Below, piece by piece: positions 27,446 to 36,019 of a stretch of 59,897 nt of DNA; within the stretch, counting starts at the first letter, position 1; each line of letters begins with the position of its first letter. A program made the position numbers and the translations under genes. The stretch comes from a bacterium (GTDB lineage Bacteria; Actinomycetota; Acidimicrobiia; Spongiisociales; JAHEDJ01): the NCBI GenBank assembly GCA_024641325.1, contig JAHEDJ010000009.1:1-59897 (forward strand), read 5' to 3'. Below the pieces are notes generated by a model. It saw only the letters and a list, made by a program, of their open reading frames with translations. It was not told the origin of the DNA and did not search any database.

Positions 27446-27880
27446 ATGACCGTACTTCGTCGTCGATCGGATCGGATCGACACTCTCAAGCAGATACCGC
27501 TGTTTGCTGCTTTGAGCCAGAAGGACCTGAACGAGGTGGCGAAACGAGCGGACGAAGTCGCCGTTTCCAAGGGGACCGTGATCGCCGAACAGGGCGAGCG
27601 CGGTAGTCAATGCTTCGTGATTGTGCGCGGCGCCGTCTCGGTTCGCAGGAACAACCGCAAGATCTCGCTATATGGTCAAGGTGAGGTGCTTGGCGAGATG
27701 TCGCTGCTGGACGGCAAACCGCGCACCGCGTCACTGCGCGTCGAGGAGGATGCCGTGCTCCTGGTGATCAGTCGCCAGGATTTCCACTACCTGATCGACC
27801 ACCTTCCGGGTTTCGATCGAAAGCTCCTGGCGAGCTTGTCGGAGCGACTGAGGAGCATGGACAAGGGACTCGACCACTAG
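27446..27880 (+). CDS. Stand-alone cyclic nucleotide-binding domain protein
   Basis: 144-aa protein made of a single Crp-type cNMP-binding domain: FAALSQKDLNEVAKRADEVAVSKGTVIAEQGERGSQCFVIVRGAVSV and the phosphate-binding cassette GEVLGEMSLLDGKPRTAS, whose Glu and Arg are those needed to grip the cyclic phosphate. No helix-turn-helix follows, so it is not a Crp regulator. It may be a cNMP sensor subunit or simply a decoy. ATG 27446 is preferred because AGGGGAG stands eight bases upstream; ATG 27428 is the alternative. Confidence 0.85.
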   Translation: MTVLRRRSDRIDTLKQIPLFAALSQKDLNEVAKRADEVAVSKGTVIAEQGERGSQCFVIVRGAVSVRRNNRKISLYGQGEVLGEMSLLDGKPRTASLRVEEDAVLLVISRQDFHYLIDHLPGFDRKLLASLSERLRSMDKGLDH

Positions 27881-27936
27881 GCGACGGCCGTACCGGCCCG
27901 CTATTCACTAGCCCCTCAGCGCCGAAATCGGGCATC

Positions 27937-30900
27937 ATGGCTCAGTCACCCATGCCCGACTCACTCCACGACCTGCGCGCCCGCCTGCCCGGGCTCATGC
28001 CGTCCGACCGGCACCGGCTGCGGCGGCGCCTCGACGGCGTCGCCCGGATCACTTCGCCGGCTCGCCAACAGCAAGTGATCGCCACACTGACGGTCGAGAT
28101 CGACGCAGCAGAGAATCGGTACGAGAGACGCAAAGCCGCCGTACCGAGGAAGCTCGCCTATCCGGCCGAGCTGCCGATCACGGATCGCCGGAAAGACCTG
28201 CTCGACACGATCCGCGACCACCAGGTTGTGATCGTCGCCGGCGAGACCGGGTCCGGCAAGAGCACGCAGATTCCCAAGCTATGTCTGGAGCTCGGGCGCG
28301 GCGTCGACGGATACATCGGGCACACACAGCCGCGCCGCATCGCGGCTAGATCGATCGCCGACCGGATTGCCGAGGAGATCGGCACCGTCGTCGGCGGAAC
28401 CGTGGGTTACGCGGTTCGCTTCTCAGACAGGGTCGGAGAAGAGACCCTGGTAAAGGTGATGACGGACGGCCTCCTCCTCGCCGAGACCCATCGAGACAGA
28501 CTGCTGAGGGGCTACGACACGATCATCATCGATGAGGCCCATGAACGAAGCCTCAATATCGACTTCCTACTCGGGTTTCTCAAGAACCTCCTCCCCAAGC
28601 GGCCCGACCTGAAGCTCATCATCACCTCCGCAACAATCGACACCGAGCGGTTCTCTCAACACTTCGGTAGCGCTCCTATCGTTGAGGTCTCCGGGAGGAA
28701 CCATCCGGTGGAAGTCCGCTACCGGCCGCTGGACGACCCCGAGCAATCGGATGTCCGTGACCAGCCGCAGGGCATCTGTGACGCCGTCGAGGAGCTATTC
28801 ACCGAGGGCTCAGGCGACATCCTGGTGTTCTGTTCCGGTGAGCGGGAGATCCGCGACGCGGCGCGCGCCCTCACCGAAATGCGGTTACCCCACACTGAAA
28901 TCCTGCCGCTCTATGCCCGCCTGTCGGTAGCCGAGCAGCAGCGTGTCTTCCGATCTCACACCGGACGGCGGATCGTTCTCGCCACCAACGTCGCCGAGAC
29001 GTCGCTCACGGTTCCCGGGATTCGTTACGTTGTGGACCCGGGCACCGCCCGCATCTCCCGCTACAGCCGCCGCACAAAGGTCCAGCGACTTCCCATCGAG
29101 CCGGTGTCCAGAGCCTCCGCCGATCAGCGAGCAGGTCGCTGCGGCCGGCTCGGGCCCGGCATCTGCATCCGCCTGTACGACCGGTCTGACTTCGATGCCC
29201 GTCCAGAGTTCACGGAACCCGAGATCCAACGCACGAACCTGGCCTCGGTCATCCTCCAGATGGCGGCCCTCGGCTTGGGAGACATCGAGTCGTTCCCGTT
29301 CCTCGACCCGCCCGACCGCCGGACCATCCGCGACGGAATAGCTCTGCTGGAAGAGTTGGGCGCGGTGGACCCGGCGGGAGAACAAACAGGAAAGTGGCTG
29401 ACCAAGCTCGGCAGACAGATGGCCAAGCTCCCCGTCGACCTGCGCCTGGCACGGATGATCATTGCCTCAGAGCGCAACAATTGCCTCCGTGAAGTTCTCA
29501 TCATCGCTTCGGGACTGGCGATCCACGATCCCCGTGAGCGGCCCGTCGAGAAGCAGCAGCAGGCCGACCAACTCCACGGCCGATTCTCCGACCCTCAGTC
29601 GGACTTCCTCGGCTGGCTCCACTTGTGGGACTACCTGCACGGTGAGCGCCGCGCCCGGTCCTCGAGTCAGTTCCGCCGCATGTGCCGCGACGAGTTTCTC
29701 AACTATCGAAGGGTGCGGGAGTGGCAAGACATCCACGCCCAGTTGCGCGAGGTCGCGGGTGAACTCGGGCTGAGCAGGAACCCGGAACCCGCCGAACCAG
29801 AAGCCATCCACCGTGCACTTCTGGCCGGACTGCTGTCTCATGTTGGGTCGAAGGATCCGGACAGCTTTGAATACCGGGGAGCTCGCGGATCTCGTTTCGC
29901 GATCAACCCCGGCTCCGCGCTCTTCAAACAAGCACCCGATTGGGTGATGGCCGCCGAACTGGTCGAGACCAGCCGCCTCTGGGCGCGCACTGTTACCAGG
30001 ATCGACCCGGACTGGATCGAAGAGGTCGGTTCGCATCTGGTCAAGCGTTCGCACTCCGATCCCTGGTGGGAGCGTGAGCGCGGGGCGGCGGTCGCACACG
30101 AGAACGTGACTATCTACGGACTGCCCCTTCAGACGACGCGCACGGTTTTGTATGGGCGGGTAGACCCGTCGGCTGCCCGTGAGTTGTTCATCCTCAATGC
30201 CCTGGTGGCGGGCGATTGGGCGAGCGACCACGCCTTCGTTTCCCACAACCGTGCAAAGGTCCAGGAGGTACTCGGCCTCGAGGCTCGCACACGTAGGACC
30301 GATCTCCTGGTCGACGACCGCACGGTCTACGAATTCTTCGATGCCCGCGTGCCCGGCGATGTCACCTCCGTCCGGCACTTCGATGCATGGTGGAAGAAGG
30401 CCAAACACACAACCCCGGATCTACTCGATCTTTCGCTCACCGACTTGATCCGTCCCGAGGCGGATGACGTCGACGACGAGGCCTTCCCGGAACAGTGGCG
30501 ACACGGAGATCTGGCGATACCTCTCGGCTATGAGTTTGATGCCGACAGCCCGACGGACGGGGTGTCCGTCGTCATCCCGTTGTCAGAGTTAGAACGTCTC
30601 GATCCATCCGTCTTCGAATGGCACATCCCGGGATTACGAGAGGAGTTGGTTGTTGCGCTGATCCGCTCGCTCCCGAAACGATTCCGCAAGACGCTGGCCC
30701 CCATTCCGGATACGGCCCGCCGCTTGCTGTCCGGCGGGGTTCCCGCCGGGGTGGGACTCACGGCCTTCCTGCGCCGCGAACTGGCGCGGATAGTCGGACA
30801 ACCGCTCCCACCTGATTCATTCGATCTCGAGCTCTTGCCGGCCCATCTTCGCCCCGTGTTCCGGGTGGTGGGCGCAGATGGCTCAACTCTGGCCGAAGGG

Positions 30901-31833
30901 CGGGACCTGACGGCGATCAAGGCAGAGCTGCGGGATGAGGCTCGCACAGCTGCGTCGACGGCACGCCACGAACTCGAAGTGACCGACCTGACGACCTGGA
31001 GCATCGGAGAGCTGCCGCAGCGTGTTCTCATCGAAGGGCCCGACCATACGGTCACGGTATATCCCGCTCTCATCGACGAGATCGAGTCGGTGAGCGTGCG
31101 CTTGCTGGCGACCGAGGCAGAACAAATCGAGGCGATGTGGGATGGAACCAGGAGGCTGCTGCTCCTGAACCTCCCCTTGCCGGCAACGCTGCTTCGCCCT
31201 CTTCTCACGAGGGAAGCGAAACTCGCACTCGCCTCCAGCCCCTACGACGACCCGGATCAATGGGCCGCCGATTGCCTCGCGTGTGCGCTCGACGAGGTGA
31301 TGCTCGAAACCGGAGGGCTCCCCTGGAACGCCGTCCAGTTCGATGCTCTGCTGGCAACCGCCCGGGATGATCTCTACGACAGACTCACGACGGTGGCCGA
31401 GCAATCGCTCCGCGTTCTCTGGACGCTGCGCGAGGTGCGATCCGCAATAGACACCGTCGCCGGATCGCATCCGGAGGCTGCGTCGGACATCCGCATACAG
31501 CTCCGCCGTCTGATCTATGCGGGCTTTGTAGCCGGTCTGGGAGCGGACCGGCTGGAAGATGTACATCGCTATCTCCAAGCGATTGAACACCGGTTGGCAC
31601 GGCTCCCGGAAGACCCGGCAAGGGACGCGGAACTCATGCATCGACTGCAAGTTCTCGAGGATGAGTACGACCGCCTCCAGGATGTGCTCCTGCCCTCACG
31701 GCAGCTAACAGACATCGCGTGGATGTTTCAGGAGCTTCGAGTGAGCCTGTTTGCGCAGAGCTTGGGGACCCGGGGCAAGATCAGCGAGAAGCGGATTCGA
31801 AGCGCGCTGACCGAAGTGGCCATGTCGGGGTGA
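27937..31833 (+). CDS. hrpA: DEAH-box ATP-dependent RNA helicase HrpA
   Basis: 1298 aa, close to the Escherichia coli HrpA length of about 1300. Helicase core: motif I GETGSGKSTQIPK (about residue 102), Ia TQPRRIAARSIA, II DEAHERS, III SATIDTERF, V TNVAETSLTVPGIRYVVD and VI QRAGRCGRLGPG. A winged-helix/OB region follows, then the long HrpA-specific C-terminal half (DUF3418-like). HrpA works on ribosomes and structured mRNA. The gene ends 6 bp from the convergent XRE gene. No operon partner is evident. Confidence 0.95.
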   Translation: MAQSPMPDSLHDLRARLPGLMPSDRHRLRRRLDGVARITSPARQQQVIATLTVEIDAAENRYERRKAAVPRKLAYPAELPITDRRKDLLDTIRDHQVVIVAGETGSGKSTQIPKLCLELGRGVDGYIGHTQPRRIAARSIADRIAEEIGTVVGGTVGYAVRFSDRVGEETLVKVMTDGLLLAETHRDRLLRGYDTIIIDEAHERSLNIDFLLGFLKNLLPKRPDLKLIITSATIDTERFSQHFGSAPIVEVSGRNHPVEVRYRPLDDPEQSDVRDQPQGICDAVEELFTEGSGDILVFCSGEREIRDAARALTEMRLPHTEILPLYARLSVAEQQRVFRSHTGRRIVLATNVAETSLTVPGIRYVVDPGTARISRYSRRTKVQRLPIEPVSRASADQRAGRCGRLGPGICIRLYDRSDFDARPEFTEPEIQRTNLASVILQMAALGLGDIESFPFLDPPDRRTIRDGIALLEELGAVDPAGEQTGKWLTKLGRQMAKLPVDLRLARMIIASERNNCLREVLIIASGLAIHDPRERPVEKQQQADQLHGRFSDPQSDFLGWLHLWDYLHGERRARSSSQFRRMCRDEFLNYRRVREWQDIHAQLREVAGELGLSRNPEPAEPEAIHRALLAGLLSHVGSKDPDSFEYRGARGSRFAINPGSALFKQAPDWVMAAELVETSRLWARTVTRIDPDWIEEVGSHLVKRSHSDPWWERERGAAVAHENVTIYGLPLQTTRTVLYGRVDPSAARELFILNALVAGDWASDHAFVSHNRAKVQEVLGLEARTRRTDLLVDDRTVYEFFDARVPGDVTSVRHFDAWWKKAKHTTPDLLDLSLTDLIRPEADDVDDEAFPEQWRHGDLAIPLGYEFDADSPTDGVSVVIPLSELERLDPSVFEWHIPGLREELVVALIRSLPKRFRKTLAPIPDTARRLLSGGVPAGVGLTAFLRRELARIVGQPLPPDSFDLELLPAHLRPVFRVVGADGSTLAEGRDLTAIKAELRDEARTAASTARHELEVTDLTTWSIGELPQRVLIEGPDHTVTVYPALIDEIESVSVRLLATEAEQIEAMWDGTRRLLLLNLPLPATLLRPLLTREAKLALASSPYDDPDQWAADCLACALDEVMLETGGLPWNAVQFDALLATARDDLYDRLTTVAEQSLRVLWTLREVRSAIDTVAGSHPEAASDIRIQLRRLIYAGFVAGLGADRLEDVHRYLQAIEHRLARLPEDPARDAELMHRLQVLEDEYDRLQDVLLPSRQLTDIAWMFQELRVSLFAQSLGTRGKISEKRIRSALTEVAMSG

Positions 31834-31839
31834 GGAGAC

Positions 31840-32058
31840 TCAGTGCTCCTCGACGAACTCGAATACATCCTCGATGGCATGTCCGAACACACGGGCGATC
31901 CTGAATGCAAGGCTGAGCGACGGAACATAGCGCTCCTTCTCCAGGACGATGATCGTCTGCCGGGTGCAGCCGACTTTGTTCGCCAGGTCCTGTTGAGTCA
32001 TCTCGCCGTGCTCGAACCGCAGCCGCCTGATGTGATTGGCGATTCTGTCCTTAGGCAT
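31840..32058 (-). CDS. XRE-family helix-turn-helix regulator
   Basis: Small regulator of 72 aa that is nearly all HTH: HIRRLRFEHGEMTQQDLANKVGCTRQTIIVLEKERYVPSLSLAFRIARVF. This matches the compact YozG/Cro-like group commonly encoded beside a membrane protein. The start is ATG 32058; its codons overlap the stop of the upstream membrane gene (32051), so the two are translationally coupled. It is the likely reader of the GTAAG/CTTAC operator upstream of the pair. Confidence 0.9.
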   Translation of the reverse strand: MPKDRIANHIRRLRFEHGEMTQQDLANKVGCTRQTIIVLEKERYVPSLSLAFRIARVFGHAIEDVFEFVEEH

Positions 32059-32605
32059 CGACCGAGATCTCTCTGCGGTATCCCATGACAATGCCCAGGG
32101 ACCTGCCGAATGCGCCGCCGATCAACGTGCTCCAGAAGAGCAGCTGCAAGTAGGCGATCGGGATTGCTCCCGAGTCCCAATACACCTCGGTGAGCGTCAC
32201 CGTCCACGTCACGAGCGACAGCAACACGACGACCGACTCGACGGACAAGGACCTGGCCAGGATGGCTCGGTCCCGCTCGTCGACAACAGTCTCCCCGCTG
32301 CGACGTTTGATGACTGCCCAGGCAGCCGCCCAGACACCGATCCCGCTCATCAGCAGAGCCCAGAAGATCAGTCGAGAAGACTCTTTCTCGTGGAAACCGG
32401 TAGCCCCTTCGAACACAACCAGAGTTGCAAGGCCAAGGCCGACGAAGCTGGTGACGGCCAGACCTACCCAGCCGAGCTTCTCCAGGGACGTGACTGGTAG
32501 ACCGCCCATCTCCCGCTGAGGTCTCAGGTTCCAAACGAACCGCCCGAGAGCGAGGATGACGAGGGCACAGCCGAGGACGGCAATACCGACCCAAACGATA
32601 TCCAT
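32051..32605 (-). CDS. Four-helix membrane protein, DUF2178-like
   Basis: 184-aa membrane protein with about four helices (residues 3-24, 42-64, 77-97 and 118-165) and the cytoplasmic acidic motif TVVDERDRAI typical of DUF2178-type proteins, which are regularly paired with a small XRE regulator. That pairing is exactly what is seen here. The role is unknown; stress or envelope sensing is often guessed. AAGGAGG precedes the ATG. Transcription probably starts near 32630. Confidence 0.8.
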   Translation of the reverse strand: MDIVWVGIAVLGCALVILALGRFVWNLRPQREMGGLPVTSLEKLGWVGLAVTSFVGLGLATLVVFEGATGFHEKESSRLIFWALLMSGIGVWAAAWAVIKRRSGETVVDERDRAILARSLSVESVVVLLSLVTWTVTLTEVYWDSGAIPIAYLQLLFWSTLIGGAFGRSLGIVMGYRREISVDA

Positions 32606-32629
32606 GGCTCCTCCTTGGGAAAGTTATTT

Positions 32630-32665
32630 CTTACTAAATGTAAGATAAATCTTACCTACTGTCAA
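32630..32665 (-). promoter_or_regulatory. Promoter with embedded GTAAG/CTTAC operator
   Basis: On the minus strand TTGACA (32660-32665) and TACATT (32637-32642) are 17 bp apart. A dyad, GTAAGATAAATCTTAC at 32640-32655 on the plus strand, fills most of the spacer and overlaps the -10. A further CTTAC half-site at 32630-32634 completes a series of three alternating half-sites. This layout is what autorepression by the downstream XRE protein would require. Confidence 0.75.
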
Positions 32666-32765
32666 GCCTGAATATCCGGGCTACTACCGCTCGGCCCCGT
32701 CCGACGACGTCACACATCGGGGCGGGGATTTCTCGCCGGGGTCGTCGCATCGACTCCTACGTCGC

Positions 32766-32874
32766 TTTCCAGCAATGCTGTTGTTCCCCACGCGCAACAG
32801 TATTGCTGAGAAATGAGTGTGTGTTTTCTGCGCAATACTGTTGTTCCCCACGCGCAACAGCATTGCTGAGAAAA
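32766..32874 (-). repeat. Tandem pair of 50-bp stem-loop repeats (locus 3)
   Basis: Copies at 32766-32813 and 32824-32874, ending 1 bp from the msrA stop codon. The stem is long (up to 18-19 bp counting one G-T apposition) with the loop block GTGGGGAA on the minus strand, the sense strand of msrA. Short unrelated sequence separates the pair from the next promoter. Confidence 0.9.
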
Positions 32875-32875
32875 C

Positions 32876-33517
32876 TCAGGCCAGGCCGGTCGGGCACGCA
32901 ACGCCCGTGCCGCCCAAACCGCAATAGCCGCCCGGGTTCTTGCCCAGGTACTGCTGGTGATACTCCTCGGCGTAATAGAACTCACCCGCAGGGGCTATTT
33001 CTGTGGTGATCTCCCCGTGACCGTGGGCCGTGAGTTCCGCCTGATATCGATCGCGTGATCGCTTGGCGGCGTCGAGTTGCTCATCAGACGTGGCGTAGAT
33101 TGCCGAGCGGTACTGGGTACCCACATCGTTACCCTGGCGCATCCCCTGAGTCGGGTTATGACCTTCCCAGAACACCCCCAGCAGCCGGTCGTAGCCGATA
33201 GTCGCCGGATCGAACACAACCAGTACGACTTCTGCATGGCCGGTCCGGCCCGTGCAAGTCTCCTCATAGGTGGGGTTCGGGGTCGATCCACCTGCGTAGC
33301 CCGCAGCCGTCGAGTACACCCCTTCGGTCTGCCAGAAACCGCGTTCGGCGCCCCAGAAACAACCCATGCCGAATACGGCGGTTTCCAGCCCGTCCGGAAA
33401 CGGGGGAACGATCCGGTTCCCGTTCACGTAATGAGCCTCCGACACCCGGATCGGCTCAGATCGCCCGGGAAGAGAACTGTCGGTGTTCGGTGTTTCTTCG
33501 CGCCGGAACCAGGCCAC
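32876..33517 (-). CDS. msrA: Peptide-methionine (S)-S-oxide reductase
   Basis: Repairs the S epimer of methionine sulfoxide. 213 aa. The catalytic cysteine is in [16 protein letters not shown], the family block [26 protein letters not shown] is intact, and recycling cysteines lie in [16 protein letters not shown] at the C-terminus. About 40 extra N-terminal residues precede the domain. It is probably the last gene of a leftward cluster (nucleotidyltransferase, small ORF, YbaK, DUF1475-like, msrA) with gaps of 6-35 bp. Confidence 0.96.
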   Translation of the reverse strand: MAWFRREETPNTDSSLPGRSEPIRVSEAHYVNGNRIVPPFPDGLETAVFGMGCFWGAERGFWQTEGVYSTAAGYAGGSTPNPTYEETCTGRTGHAEVVLVVFDPATIGYDRLLGVFWEGHNPTQGMRQGNDVGTQYRSAIYATSDEQLDAAKRSRDRYQAELTAHGHGEITTEIAPAGEFYYAEEYHQQYLGKNPGGYCGLGGTGVACPTGLA

Positions 33518-33551
33518 GGCAATACCTCCTCGTTCTATCCGACGCTAGCGG

Positions 33552-33860
33552 CTAATGCTCGCTAGGTGGGAAGGCGAACCGTGATCCACGTGACGTCGTC
33601 AGCAAGTAGAGGCCGGCTGTCAAGCTTCCGCCAATGACGAGCCCGGCCAGCCAGGGAACAGCCCTTCGCCACCCTTCCCTCCTGACGATCCATGCCCCGA
33701 TGATTGCCAGGGCTACATACAAATCAACGATCGTTACCCGACCCCACGCGAGATCAAGGAGCAATCCGCCTTCTGTGGTGAATCCGTCTCCGGCCACAAA
33801 CCCGTAGGAGATCATGGCGAGCATCACAACGAAAGCCGCTAGGCCAATCCATTTCATCAT
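33552..33860 (-). CDS. Small membrane protein, DUF1475/DUF2834-like
   Basis: 102 aa with three predicted helices (residues 3-24, 43-60, 69-88). The loop LLLDLAWGRVTIVDLYVALAIIGAWIVRREG is the recognisable feature of DUF1475/DUF2834-type proteins, which have no assigned function. It sits 34 bp upstream of msrA and 35 bp after the YbaK gene. Confidence 0.75.
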   Translation of the reverse strand: MMKWIGLAAFVVMLAMISYGFVAGDGFTTEGGLLLDLAWGRVTIVDLYVALAIIGAWIVRREGWRRAVPWLAGLVIGGSLTAGLYLLTTSRGSRFAFPPSEH

Positions 33861-33895
33861 GAGGAGTACGGTACCGCCGGGACGGCGGATGATGC

Positions 33896-34384
33896 CTACA
33901 CGGCCGGATTGGCCAGACCGGAAACAATCACTGCGCCGGGTAATCGACCGAGAATCGCGGGTTCGATCTTCAGCTTGGCGGACCTGCTACCTGCACCGAC
34001 GACGACCCACGGTTGGGCCATCACAGCAGAGTCGATGAGCAGCGGAACCTCATCCGGCAACGCAAACGGCGTGACCCCTCCGATCGCCATACCGGTCAGC
34101 CGGGAGGTCTCCTCAGCACGCGCGAAGCTCGCCTTCTTCCACCCCGTCTGTTCACGAACTTTGCCGTTGACGTCCAGCCTGGTCGTCGCCAGAACCAGAC
34201 ACGCAACGAACTCTCCTGGTGGCCGCTTCGAAGCAACGACAATCGTGTTGGCAGCCGTCTCCGGCGGATAGCCGTAGCTGAGGCAGAACGCCGCTGTATC
34301 GGCGAGGTCGGGGTCGCAATCGAGTGCTTCAAACTCGAAGCCGAGTTGATCCAGGTAGGACAGGACTTCTGGTTGAACGGGCAT
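33896..34384 (-). CDS. YbaK/EbsC family aminoacyl-tRNA deacylase
   Basis: 162-aa editing-type protein of the YbaK/ProX superfamily, whose members hydrolyse mischarged aminoacyl-tRNAs (Cys- or Ala-tRNA-Pro). ANTIVVASKRPPGEFVACLVLATTRLDVNGKVREQTG supplies the conserved lysines, and GMAIGGVTPFALPDEVPLLIDSAVMAQPWVVVGAGS is the family's C-terminal block. The exact tRNA specificity is not inferable. The start is ATG 34384, six bases after the stop of a 45-aa small ORF. Confidence 0.9.
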   Translation of the reverse strand: MPVQPEVLSYLDQLGFEFEALDCDPDLADTAAFCLSYGYPPETAANTIVVASKRPPGEFVACLVLATTRLDVNGKVREQTGWKKASFARAEETSRLTGMAIGGVTPFALPDEVPLLIDSAVMAQPWVVVGAGSRSAKLKIEPAILGRLPGAVIVSGLANPAV

Positions 34385-34390
34385 CCGTCG

Positions 34391-34528
34391 CTATCCGGTC
34401 TCGAGCACGAGGTGCCGGTGAGCCACCGCCACGATGTCGACTATCGAGGATCGGTGGCTCACATCGAAGTAGGGACGGACGATCGAGACCGTCTCGATGT
34501 GGTGGAAAGACTTGTAGTCCCCGGCCAA
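34391..34528 (-). CDS. 45-residue small ORF between nucleotidyltransferase and YbaK
   Basis: TTG start at 34528 with AGAGGAG five bases upstream, 45 codons, TAG at 34391-34393. The peptide (MAGDYKSFHHIETVSIVRP...) has alternating hydrophobic and polar residues, His-rich, with no signal or helix. It fits tightly (31 and 6 bp) between flanking genes. Two perfect inverted repeats lie inside it (34418-34428 with 34452-34462, and 34482-34489 with 34491-34498), so a structured RNA leader for ybaK is the rival interpretation. Confidence 0.5.
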   Translation of the reverse strand: MAGDYKSFHHIETVSIVRPYFDVSHRSSIVDIVAVAHRHLVLETG

Positions 34529-34559
34529 GGGTTCTCCTCTGTGTGTCGTTGGATCGAAC

Positions 34560-35345
34560 CTACTCGACGAGAGCCTCGATGATCTCGGCGGGATCCAGTT
34601 CCTCCAGCAGGGAAAGGATCCAGGTCTGTGCGATGTCGAGCATTCGACCTACATCCTCAACGCCTCTCGGATAGGCGAGGTTGACCAAACGTTCGCGAAC
34701 GTCGGCCGGAAGGTCTCGCTCTAGATACCTTGCGCCGAAGTCGAACCGGTATGGACAGTGTTTCATCCGGAGAAGTTCGATGAGCGGTCGCAGCGCTAGC
34801 GCGTGATAGAGGCTGATCGCGGCAACCGGGTTCTCCCGCTCCACCTCCTTTCGAGCGAGGCTCAGATACAGCGGGCCGGCATCGCGGATCATCTGGAGAC
34901 GCGCGGTGATCATCCTCTCCAGCTCTGCGGTGTCCATGGGAAGGGCGCGGACGGCGTCGAGCTTGTCGAAGAACACAACGGGCACTCCGTGCCGCTCGAT
35001 CTCGTCGAACCGCGCCGTCGCCGATCGCTCCATGACGACGACATCAACCCACAGGTGAGGACCCGTCCCGACCAGGCGGTAGAAGCGCTGCGCATGACCG
35101 TGCGGGGTTGGCTCGGGCACCTCCCACCGGTGTTCGAAAGGGGCTATGTCCAGGAGGGTTCTCTCGATAACCGCGAACGCGTCGGCGACCCGGCCGTCCG
35201 CCACGTCGGCCAGCAAATCGATATCGGAACGCCCATCGAGCTCACCGAACGCAGCGGAGCCCGCTTCCCAGAACGCATTCACGAAATCAAGAGGCTCCAG
35301 CGCAGCGACGAGATCAGAAGCTATGTTGTGGCGAGAGATCAACAT
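34560..35345 (-). CDS. Nucleotidyltransferase domain protein
   Basis: 261 aa. The N-terminal part has the polymerase-beta-like signature AFWEAGSAAFGELDGRSDIDLLADV (GS followed by DxD), with a third acidic residue in HLWVDVVVMER. The C-terminal half is helical, resembling DUF4037-type or kanamycin-nucleotidyltransferase-like proteins. The nucleotide acceptor is unknown. ATG 35345 is used; the frame to 35435 overlaps the divergent sixA gene. Only 24 bp separate the two starts, so promoters must lie in the neighbouring coding sequence or be very compact. Confidence 0.82.
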   Translation of the reverse strand: MLISRHNIASDLVAALEPLDFVNAFWEAGSAAFGELDGRSDIDLLADVADGRVADAFAVIERTLLDIAPFEHRWEVPEPTPHGHAQRFYRLVGTGPHLWVDVVVMERSATARFDEIERHGVPVVFFDKLDAVRALPMDTAELERMITARLQMIRDAGPLYLSLARKEVERENPVAAISLYHALALRPLIELLRMKHCPYRFDFGARYLERDLPADVRERLVNLAYPRGVEDVGRMLDIAQTWILSLLEELDPAEIIEALVE

Positions 35346-35369
35346 GCCGCTCACGCTAGCTTCGAAGCC

Positions 35370-35873
35370 ATGAAGCGACTGATCCTCCTCCGCCACGCCA
35401 AATCCGACTGGGGGGCCGGATTCGATTCCGACCACTCTCGTCCCTTGAGCGAGCGGGGAATGCGATCTGCCAGAGCGATCGGTATGGCGCTGACACGATC
35501 GCAGGAAGTCCCGGACCTCGTGATCTCCTCATCCGCCCTGCGCGCCCAGTCGACGGCATTCCTGGCCGCCGACACAGGTGGATGGGATTGCGAGGTTCGA
35601 ATAACGGAGGAGCTATACGGTGCGTCGCCCGGCAGCGTGCTGAGCATCATCAAGGACACCACGGAGGGCGTCTCCCGGCTGATGCTGGTCGGACACGAGC
35701 CTACCTGGTCGACAACCTCCGGTGTGCTGATCGGAGGTGGCAGGGTGCGGGTCCGCACCGGTTGCGCAGTCGCGATCGACCTCGCCTCCTGGTTGCTGGC
35801 GGAACCGGGAAGAGGTGAACTCGTCTGGATGCTGGCGCCGCGGCTGTTCACGGACGGCACCTGGCAGATTTGA
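35370..35873 (+). CDS. sixA: SixA-type phosphohistidine phosphatase
   Basis: Histidine phosphatase superfamily, 167 aa. The RHG-type motif is LILLRHAKSDWG with the catalytic histidine, the second arginine-containing block is DLVISSSALRAQSTA, and the second histidine is in LMLVGHEPTWS. SixA removes phosphate from phosphohistidine proteins such as phosphotransfer domains and NPr, but no two-component genes are next to it. ATG 35370 has no clear Shine-Dalgarno. A strong hairpin follows the stop. Confidence 0.92.
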   Translation: MKRLILLRHAKSDWGAGFDSDHSRPLSERGMRSARAIGMALTRSQEVPDLVISSSALRAQSTAFLAADTGGWDCEVRITEELYGASPGSVLSIIKDTTEGVSRLMLVGHEPTWSTTSGVLIGGGRVRVRTGCAVAIDLASWLLAEPGRGELVWMLAPRLFTDGTWQI

Positions 35874-35880
35874 CTTCTCG

Positions 35881-35915
35881 GGCGGGATCCCACCACATGT
35901 GGGGCGAATCCCGCC
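35881..35915 (+). terminator. Hairpin terminator after sixA
   Basis: GGCGGGAT (35881-35888) and ATCCCGCC (35908-35915) form a perfect 8-bp stem, with an inner CCACATGTGG palindrome (35893-35902). It begins 7 bp beyond the sixA stop and is followed by GAAAACGC rather than a U-run. Confidence 0.6.
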
Positions 35916-36019
35916 GAAAACGCGTCTGATGTTCTCAGGGGGTTCTTCATTCGACTTCACGGATTCCTAACGAGTGCCGTCGAACCTGTCGGTAGAGAGC
36001 TAACGAGAGGAGACCAATC

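Noticed and set aside
32761-32880. Possible CRISPR array
   Set aside because: Only two units per locus, the units are palindromic and no spacers or cas genes exist.
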